Assembly: GCA_017994835.1 (NCBI GenBank)
Contig: JAGOKC010000002.1
Span: forward strand, 1-40,253
Length of the DNA stretch: 40,253 nt
Source of the DNA: Aquabacterium sp.
Lineage (GTDB): Bacteria > Pseudomonadota > Gammaproteobacteria > Burkholderiales > Burkholderiaceae_C
Reading direction: 5' to 3'
Position numbers and translations under genes: made by a program. Under the pieces are notes generated by a model, which saw only the letters and a program-made list of their open reading frames with translations, ran no database searches and was not told the DNA's origin. How positions within the stretch are numbered: position 1 is the stretch's first letter; every line of letters starts with the position of its first letter. Positions 8,649 to 13,906 of this stretch are shown in pieces.

Positions 8649-9529
8649 TGAATCAAACGAACAAGCCCCCCATGATGGACACGACCTGGCCATCGCCCGT
8701 TGTCGAGCAGGATGGTGACTCGGTCATCCTGAGTTTTGATGAACTCAGTTTGCAAAGCCGCATGCGGCTGGATGACCCTGGCGCACTGGATCTGGACTAC
8801 AGCCGCGTGATGATGGCGTTTTTGTTGCTGCTACCTCAGCCGCAGTCCATTCTCATGATCGGACTCGGTGGAGGTTCATTGGCCAAGTATTGCCATCGGC
8901 ATCTGCCGCAGGCGCGGATCACGGTGGTGGAGATCAACCCCGAGGTGATTGCGGCCCGTGAAACCTTCCAGATTCCGCAGGATGATGAGCGGTTTTCTGT
9001 CGTGTTTGGGGATGGAGCCGAATTTCTGGCGCACACCCCGCGAGGCAGCCATGACGTCATCCTGGTGGATGGCTTTGGCATCCACGGCGAGCAACCCGAG
9101 GCGCTGTGCAGTCTGCCTTTTTACAAGTCTTGTCGGGCAGCGCTGCGTGAGTCCGGGGTCTTGATGGTGAATTTGCAGGATCAGGAGCCGCAATGCAGTC
9201 GCCTGATCGGACGGATCTGGCAAATGTTTGGTGAATCCGTGGTGCCGCTGGAAGTGGCGTGTGGCGGAAATCTGGTGGTTCTCGCCAGTGATGAAGCCTC
9301 CTTTCAAGCCTGCGCAGGCCAAGTGCGGCGGCGCTGTCGTGACCTGGCTGCCGATCATCAGGTGGTGCTTGGCGATGTTCTTGAGGGACTGGAGGAGGAA
9401 CTCAAGCCTTGGCGTGTGGCAGCAGAACGCCCCAAGAAGCCAGTGGCATCGACTCTGGGTGTGCGGGAAGGGGCGGTGAAACCCAAGAAAGTTGCAGGCA
9501 AACGCAAATCGGGGGGTGGGAAACCCTGA
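8648..9529 (+). CDS. spermidine-synthase-fold protein, probably not a polyamine synthase
   Basis: This 293-residue protein has a Rossmann methyltransferase-like core similar to spermidine/spermine synthases. It has a nucleotide loop ILMIGLGGGSLAKYC (68-82), an acidic residue ending strand 2 (VVEINPEV, Glu95), and DVILVDGFGIHGEQPEAL where true synthases have the DxTDP(I/V)GP catalytic loop. The GGGDG aspartate and the DxTDP loop residues are missing and the N-terminal beta domain is short, so aminopropyl transfer is doubtful. The last 35 residues are rich in Lys/Arg/Gly. The one-base overlap with ppsR suggests co-expression. Function is unassigned: methyltransferase-like is the safest description. 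Confidence 0.75.
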   Translation: MNQTNKPPMMDTTWPSPVVEQDGDSVILSFDELSLQSRMRLDDPGALDLDYSRVMMAFLLLLPQPQSILMIGLGGGSLAKYCHRHLPQARITVVEINPEVIAARETFQIPQDDERFSVVFGDGAEFLAHTPRGSHDVILVDGFGIHGEQPEALCSLPFYKSCRAALRESGVLMVNLQDQEPQCSRLIGRIWQMFGESVVPLEVACGGNLVVLASDEASFQACAGQVRRRCRDLAADHQVVLGDVLEGLEEELKPWRVAAERPKKPVASTLGVREGAVKPKKVAGKRKSGGGKP

Positions 9530-9561
9530 TTTTGACGTCCTCGTTTGCGGTTTTGCGACAT

Positions 9562-9616
9562 GTGTAAACAGGCGACACGGGCTGTTACAGCGAGCACCCT
9601 CTTTGGTGGGATCATC
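9562..9616 (+). promoter_or_regulatory. bipartite upstream element, copy 1 (before first acyltransferase)
   Basis: GTGT (9562-9565) is followed by GACAC (9574-9578), three bases, CTGTTACA (9582-9589), 15 bases and GGTGGGATCATC (9605-9616). The same arrangement recurs before the second acyltransferase, while the surrounding DNA is not similar. It ends 112 bp before the start codon. It may be an activator binding site; no convincing sigma-54 or sigma-70 promoter is visible in this gap (9530-9728). Confidence 0.5.
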
Positions 9617-9728
9617 CACGCAGCAGAACATGACCGGATGCTGGTATGGCGTCGGGCAACAGCGCGGGGAGGGTGTCAGTGCTGTGATGTTCATTGATGG
9701 GTTTGCCCAAACCAACTGACGGATTGCG

Positions 9729-10391
9729 ATGAGCCACGATGTGATTGAGCGGAGCCCAGGTCTGTCAGGGTTTTTCGCCTGCGAAGCAGATCCGATGCTG
9801 GATGGTGCCTTGATGCGCAAGGTTCACAAACTCCGTTTTCAGGTGTATTGCCTGGAGCAGGGGTTTCTTGACGCGATTGATTATCCTCATGGGTCGGAGT
9901 CCGATGAGCATGATGACCGCGCTGATCACTTTGCAAGTTGCGACCACGAGGGCGCGGTGGCGGGCTACGTCCGCCTGGTTCATGCTGACCCGATCGGTAC
10001 CTTTCCGTTTCAGACCCATTGCCTGATTTTGCACCCTGATGTCGTGTTGCCGCCTGCGCGGCAGTCAGCGGAGATCAGTCGCTTGATGGTGAGTGCTTGT
10101 TATCGCCGCCAGCCGGATCGTTCCCCTGAGATTTTGTGTGGTTTGTTTCGGCAAATGTATGCGCGCAGCGTGGGGCACGGCGTTCGATATTGGTATGCCG
10201 CGATGGAGCGTGCGCTCGTTCGGGTCTTGCAGCGCATGCTGGGAATCGAGTTCCGGCAAATCGGGCCTGTCACGGATTACTACGGACCCGTGGCACCGTA
10301 CTTGATTGACTTGCGTGAGGTGGAGCTGCGTGTGCGTGAACAACGCCCTTGCTTGCTGCATGACCTGCTGGCCGTTCCTGTGCGCGGTTGA
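9729..10391 (+). CDS. PEP-CTERM/exosortase-associated acyltransferase, N-acyl amino acid synthase family (copy 1)
   Basis: This 220-residue GNAT-like protein belongs to the family found beside PEP-CTERM/exosortase genes, several members of which make long-chain N-acyl amino acids. Family blocks are LRFQVYCLE (35-43), GYVRLV and FPFQTHC (79-98), AEISRLMVS (114-122), RYWYAAMER (153-161) and IGPVTDYYGPVAPY (178-191). The E-I-S-R motif resembles that of LuxI-type acyl-homoserine lactone synthases, which share the fold. It is about half identical to the next gene. Unlike that copy it lacks a 20-residue segment after YRR (near 127), so the substrate lid may differ. The ribosome-binding site is weak. 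The amino acid and acyl donor are unknown. Confidence 0.85.
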   Translation: MSHDVIERSPGLSGFFACEADPMLDGALMRKVHKLRFQVYCLEQGFLDAIDYPHGSESDEHDDRADHFASCDHEGAVAGYVRLVHADPIGTFPFQTHCLILHPDVVLPPARQSAEISRLMVSACYRRQPDRSPEILCGLFRQMYARSVGHGVRYWYAAMERALVRVLQRMLGIEFRQIGPVTDYYGPVAPYLIDLREVELRVREQRPCLLHDLLAVPVRG

Positions 10392-10444
10392 TGCATTTTC
10401 TGGCGTTGTTCGTGACAAAATTGCTTTACATCTCGCGCTGAACG

Positions 10445-10493
10445 TGTTTGACACAACCTGTTACACTCTTGTCATCAACCGGGTGGGATGATC
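10445..10493 (+). promoter_or_regulatory. bipartite upstream element, copy 2 (before second acyltransferase)
   Basis: GTGTTTGACAC (10445-10454 region) is followed after three bases by CTGTTACA (10458-10465), 16 bases, then GGTGGGATGATC (10482-10493). It matches copy 1 in sequence, order and spacing and lies 103 bp before the start codon, against 112 bp for copy 1. A TTGACA hexamer (10448-10453) within it could alternatively be a sigma-70 -35 box, with TGTCAT at 10470-10475 as a weak -10. Confidence 0.5.
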
Positions 10494-10514
10494 TTTTCCA
10501 CGGGCACAGTTTGT

Positions 10515-10530
10515 TGGCATGTCAGACGCT
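10515..10530 (+). promoter_or_regulatory. weak sigma-54 promoter candidate before second acyltransferase
   Basis: TGGCATGTCAGACGCT keeps the invariant GG and GC exactly 10 bases apart and matches 9 of the 12 defined positions of TGGCACG-N4-TTGCW. The -12 half is poor (ACGCT). A start near 10541 would give a leader of about 56 nt. Confidence 0.35.
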
Positions 10531-10596
10531 TTGCCCGGGGGATTGCCAGTCGCCTGCTGAATTCACTGGCCCACTTCATCTGAAAGACGGTTTGCC

Positions 10597-11307
10597 ATGA
10601 GTGCAGTCACCGCAGAGCCCGTGAATTTCGCTCCTTACTTCACTGGTCGGGAAGTCAGGCAAGTTGAAGATCCTGCCTTGATGGACAGGGCGCGCCAACT
10701 TCGCTACCAGGTGTATTGCGTCGAGTGCGAATATTTGAGCGCATCCGATTTCCCCCAAGGACGTGAAGGCGATGAGTGTGATGCACATTCATCTCACTTC
10801 GTGGCACTCAATTTGCAGGACGAACTGGCTGGTTATGTTCGCCTGGTGCAACCTGATGCCATTCAAACCTTTCCGTTTCAGACCCACTGCGTGCAGTTGC
10901 TCGATGGTGTGTCTTTGCCGCCGGCCGACAAGTCTGCTGAAATCAGCCGATTGATGGTGTCGTCGCGCTACCGTCGGCGTCGTGGCGACAAGCTCACAGG
11001 GGTCACGGTGAATGAGGATCATCTGTCTGAAGAGGAGCGTCGGATCAGCTCTCCGCAGATTTTGATGTGCATGTACCGTCAGATGTACCAGTACAGCCTG
11101 AAGAACGACATTCGTTACTGGTATGCCGCCATGGAGCGTTATCTGGCCAATGCACTGAAGGCCATGAATTTTGGTTTTGAGCAAATCGGACCGTTCACCG
11201 ATTACTACGGACCGGTTGCACCGTTTCTGGGTGATTTGCGTCAGCTGGAAGATGGTTTGAGCCAGTCGGCACCCGCCTTGCTGGAGTGGATGCGAAGCGC
11301 GGACTGA
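10597..11307 (+). CDS. PEP-CTERM/exosortase-associated acyltransferase, N-acyl amino acid synthase family (copy 2)
   Basis: This 236-residue paralogue of the preceding acyltransferase aligns with it without gaps over residues 30-126 at roughly half identity. It then carries an extra 20 residues (about 131-150, charged, containing NEDHLSEEERR) before the shared C-terminal half. The same blocks are present: LRYQVYCVE, GYVRLV, TFPFQTHC, AEISRLMVSSRYRR, RYWYAAMER, IGPFTDYYGPVAPF. The presumed reaction is transfer of a long-chain acyl group to an amino acid or related amine in the cytoplasm. Its TGA is 2 bp before the ATG of the adenylate-forming enzyme gene, so the two are almost certainly co-translated. 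Confidence 0.87.
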   Translation: MSAVTAEPVNFAPYFTGREVRQVEDPALMDRARQLRYQVYCVECEYLSASDFPQGREGDECDAHSSHFVALNLQDELAGYVRLVQPDAIQTFPFQTHCVQLLDGVSLPPADKSAEISRLMVSSRYRRRRGDKLTGVTVNEDHLSEEERRISSPQILMCMYRQMYQYSLKNDIRYWYAAMERYLANALKAMNFGFEQIGPFTDYYGPVAPFLGDLRQLEDGLSQSAPALLEWMRSAD

Positions 11308-11309
11308 AC

Positions 11310-12758
11310 ATGGGTTGGGTCTCGCTGCTGCCAGAGGTGGCCCTGCGTGGGCTACGTCGGCTCATCTTGAAGATGGGTCGGGGCATGGACCCACAAAAGA
11401 TGATGGTTCAGTCTCGGCGCAGGGCGCTGGCGATGATTGAGTTTGCGTCGCAGCACAGCGTGGCGTACCGAGCCCTCTTGCGTGAGCACGGCCTGGACGA
11501 ACGTCCTGTGAGCCGATCACTGGTTTGGCAGAACTTGCCCGTCTTGACCAAAGACAACACGTTTGGTCGATTTGGCTGGCGCGAACTGGCCCGTGAGGTG
11601 CCACCTCAGGCCTTGGCCGATGTGCTCACCAGTTCTGGGCGAGGGGGGCGAAGTTTTGGCTTTCGCCTGACGGTACGGGATCAGCACGAAGAAGGCTGGT
11701 TTGACATTGATTTGGGTCTTCAGGACGTGTTTGATGTGGACAGCAACACCACCCTGTTGGTGAACTGTCTGCCCATGGGCGTGGTGTTCCGCTCGCGCGC
11801 GGTGGCCACAGCCAACGTCAGTGTCCGAGAGGACATGGCGTGCTCGATTTTGCGTGACGTCGGGCCAAGATTTCAGCAAACGCTGCTTTGCACCGATCCA
11901 CTGTTCATTCGCACCTTGCTGGACGAGGCAGATGCTGCAGGCGTGGATTGGCGGGCGCTCCACACCAGCGTGATCATCGGCGAGGAGATGCTGGTGGAGT
12001 CGCAGCGCGACTACATCGCGGCACGCATGGGCATCAATCTGGATGCCAGGGACAACGCACGTCTGATTGGCAGCTCTTTTGGTGTGGGTGAGTTGGGCTT
12101 GAACCTGCTGTTCGAGACGCGTGAGACGATTCGGATCCGTCGCGCTGCCTTTCGGCAGCAAAGCATGGCAAGCATCTTGGGGCGGAACGATGCCAGTGAG
12201 GCCATGCCCTCCCTGTTTTGCTACAACCCTCTGCGGTCGTACATCGAAATTCTCAATCCGGGTCCGGATGGTTATGGGGAAATGTGCGTGACCATGCTGG
12301 ACAAGCAGGCGGTGATCACGCTGCCGCGCTACACCACCGGAGACATGGCGCGATTGCTGACAGCGCAAGAGGTGGCCGGGTTGTCTCTGACAGCGCAGAC
12401 TGCGCCCCCTTGGCTGCCCATGATCGCAGTTCGGGGGAGAATCAAGGACCGGCCAATTGGCGTGCCATCGGTGGAGGCAGTGAAGGAGTGCCTCTACAAC
12501 GATCATGCGATGGCGGATCAGTTGACGGGCGCGTTCAAGATTTTGCGTGAAGTTGACGGGTGTGTTCGCGTGGTTTTTCAGGCTCGAAATCAAGCGGCAG
12601 CAGGGAGCGGCGAGGTGTGTCTTGGCTTGCAGTCGCAACTGCGGGCGCATTGGCCGGGTGAGGTGCTTGTTGAGGTCATGTCGCCGCAGGCATTTCCTTG
12701 GAGGCCTCTGCTGGACCATGAGCGCAAGTTTGCCTACCTTGATGCGTCCGTCATGTGA
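11310..12758 (+). CDS. PaaK-like adenylate-forming enzyme (acyl/aryl-AMP ligase), PEP-CTERM locus
   Basis: This 482-residue protein has the layout of phenylacetate-CoA ligase-type adenylating enzymes: an N-terminal helical part (ASQHSVAYRALLREHG, 46-61; LPVLTKDN) and a glycine/serine-rich ATP loop LTSSGRGGRS (106-115). It continues with SFGVGELG (256-263) at the YGxSE position, RYTTGDMARL (340-349) with the ribose-binding Asp345, RGRIKDR, and a C-terminal lysine in HERKFAYLD that may be catalytic. It probably activates a carboxylic acid as an acyl-adenylate. Supplying an acyl donor for the adjacent N-acyl amino acid synthase is an inference from the 2-bp gene spacing. The ATG at 11310 is chosen over the upstream in-frame GTG at 11286 because of this coupling. 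Confidence 0.75.
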   Translation: MGWVSLLPEVALRGLRRLILKMGRGMDPQKMMVQSRRRALAMIEFASQHSVAYRALLREHGLDERPVSRSLVWQNLPVLTKDNTFGRFGWRELAREVPPQALADVLTSSGRGGRSFGFRLTVRDQHEEGWFDIDLGLQDVFDVDSNTTLLVNCLPMGVVFRSRAVATANVSVREDMACSILRDVGPRFQQTLLCTDPLFIRTLLDEADAAGVDWRALHTSVIIGEEMLVESQRDYIAARMGINLDARDNARLIGSSFGVGELGLNLLFETRETIRIRRAAFRQQSMASILGRNDASEAMPSLFCYNPLRSYIEILNPGPDGYGEMCVTMLDKQAVITLPRYTTGDMARLLTAQEVAGLSLTAQTAPPWLPMIAVRGRIKDRPIGVPSVEAVKECLYNDHAMADQLTGAFKILREVDGCVRVVFQARNQAAAGSGEVCLGLQSQLRAHWPGEVLVEVMSPQAFPWRPLLDHERKFAYLDASVM

Positions 12759-12783
12759 TGTCGGTTTTCTTGACATAGACATG
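12752..12783. repeat. imperfect inverted repeat upstream of the PEP-CTERM promoter
   Basis: CATGTGATGTC (12752-12762) and GACATAGACATG (12772-12783) are inverted with a one-base gap, separated by 9 bases. The repeat lies about 90-120 bp upstream of the predicted sigma-54 start, the usual distance for an enhancer-binding activator. It begins inside the last codons of the preceding gene. Confidence 0.35.
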
Positions 12784-12847
12784 AGGGTGGTTTTTCGGGT
12801 TCAGAAAAATCACTTTCAAATCAACAAGTTGAGAAAATAATTCCGGA

Positions 12848-12863
12848 TGGCACGAAGCGTGCT
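12848..12863 (+). promoter_or_regulatory. sigma-54 (RpoN) promoter for the PEP-CTERM protein gene
   Basis: TGGCACGAAGCGTGCT matches 11 of the 12 defined positions of the TGGCACG-N4-TTGCW consensus, with GG and GC exactly 10 bases apart. The predicted start is near 12874, giving a leader of about 36 nt with AGGAG before the ATG. Sigma-54 control of PEP-CTERM genes fits the known association of this sorting system with a PrsK/PrsR two-component pair. Confidence 0.7.
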
Positions 12864-12909
12864 TAATGTGTGGCGTAGGAAGTCTATCCATTCATTTCAG
12901 GAGATCCGC

Positions 12910-13776
12910 ATGATCAAGTCCTTTATCAGTCGTGCTGCCACGATTGCCGTACTGTCTGCTGGCGCTGTCGGTTCAGCCAACGCTTTGGTGATTGTTGGTG
13001 GTGATTTCAAGATGACCGTTGACCTGTACGACTCGGGTACCGCGTCGTATGCAAGCACCTGCGCCAGCGTGGCGGCTTGTGATCTGGCGGTGACACCTGG
13101 CGGTCAAGCTGCCGGCAGCATCGGTTCTGTGAACACGAGCGCGGATACGATGGGCATTTTCTCGATCTCGGCCATCACGCGCGTTTCTGACAACGCACAG
13201 TGGTTCACCCGCGGTGTGGATGGTTACCTGACCGGCATTTTCGGCAACCTCGCAGACAACTCGGTCAGTGTTTTTGGCCCCTATGTCAGCACCACCTCGG
13301 TGGGCGGTACGTTTTCGGTTTACATGAACGCCACTGACTACAACACAGCCCTGGGCCCCAATGTGGTGGCTGGCAAGGACCTGAATGCAGGTCTGTATCC
13401 CAGCATCAGCGGTGGGCAGTTGATGCTGCAAGGCGTGTTCGGATCTGGCGCGGTTCTGGGTGATACCACCAGCACATTCTCCAGCTTCTTTTCGATGGCT
13501 GGGATCTCTGGTAGCAGCAGCGGCTACATGGACGTGACCGGTGGTGACTGGGCTTACCACTTTGACACCGACAGCCAGACTGGCTTGAACGGCGAAGTGC
13601 GTGACCTGAAGGCAACTTTCACCTTCTCTCCCACTCCTGATGCCATCAGCAAGGGTTGGACAGTTGCTTCCACCGCCGACATCGGTGGCTCGGCCATCCC
13701 TGAGCCGGGTGCCATGGCGCTGATCGCAGCCGGCCTGTTGGGCGCTGGTGTTGCCAGCCGTCGCCGTAAGATCTGA
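12910..13776 (+). CDS. PEP-CTERM sorting domain-containing exported protein
   Basis: This 288-residue secreted protein has a signal peptide (basic MIKSFISR, then a hydrophobic stretch, likely cleaved after Ala25 in SANA). The mature region is rich in Gly, Ser, Thr and Asp, with two cysteines (51 and 57) that may form a disulfide. The C-terminus is a classical exosortase sorting signal: PEP at 264-266, a hydrophobic segment, and the basic tail SRRRKI. Exosortase would cleave near PEP and hand the protein to the cell surface, often with exopolysaccharide. No other domain is recognised. The start at 12910 has the ribosome-binding site AGGAG. It is preceded by a strong sigma-54 promoter and followed by a terminator. 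Confidence 0.9.
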   Translation: MIKSFISRAATIAVLSAGAVGSANALVIVGGDFKMTVDLYDSGTASYASTCASVAACDLAVTPGGQAAGSIGSVNTSADTMGIFSISAITRVSDNAQWFTRGVDGYLTGIFGNLADNSVSVFGPYVSTTSVGGTFSVYMNATDYNTALGPNVVAGKDLNAGLYPSISGGQLMLQGVFGSGAVLGDTTSTFSSFFSMAGISGSSSGYMDVTGGDWAYHFDTDSQTGLNGEVRDLKATFTFSPTPDAISKGWTVASTADIGGSAIPEPGAMALIAAGLLGAGVASRRRKI

Positions 13777-13861
13777 TCAATGCGCAAGGGGTGTGCATTC
13801 CGAGGATAGACAACTCGCGCGCCCTTTGTGATCTGAGATCAGTCAGAACGCTGAAGTGAAG

Positions 13862-13883
13862 AAAAGGCCCCTTGGGGCCTTTT
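13862..13883. terminator. bidirectional terminator between the PEP-CTERM gene and gcvP
   Basis: AAAAGGCCCC (13862-13871) and GGGGCCTTTT (13874-13883) form a perfect 10-bp stem with A and T tracts on opposite sides. It can terminate both the rightward PEP-CTERM transcript and the leftward gcv operon. Confidence 0.85.
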
Positions 13884-13906
13884 CCTTTTGAGCCGTTGAA
13901 AACACG

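Noticed and set aside
8648..9529. Functional spermidine synthase (speE)
   Set aside because: The catalytic DxTDP loop and the GGGDG aspartate are missing and no speD is adjacent.
13406..13787. Small minus-strand open frames within the PEP-CTERM gene and before its terminator
   Set aside because: They lack ribosome-binding sites and recognisable domains and overlap a gene with clear signal and sorting sequences.
9530..13906. Exosortase, PrsK/PrsR or epsilon-type polysaccharide genes in the PEP-CTERM locus
   Set aside because: I looked for a multi-pass exosortase with its Cys/Arg/His motifs and for a sensor/regulator pair on both strands; none is present, so they must lie elsewhere if the system is complete.
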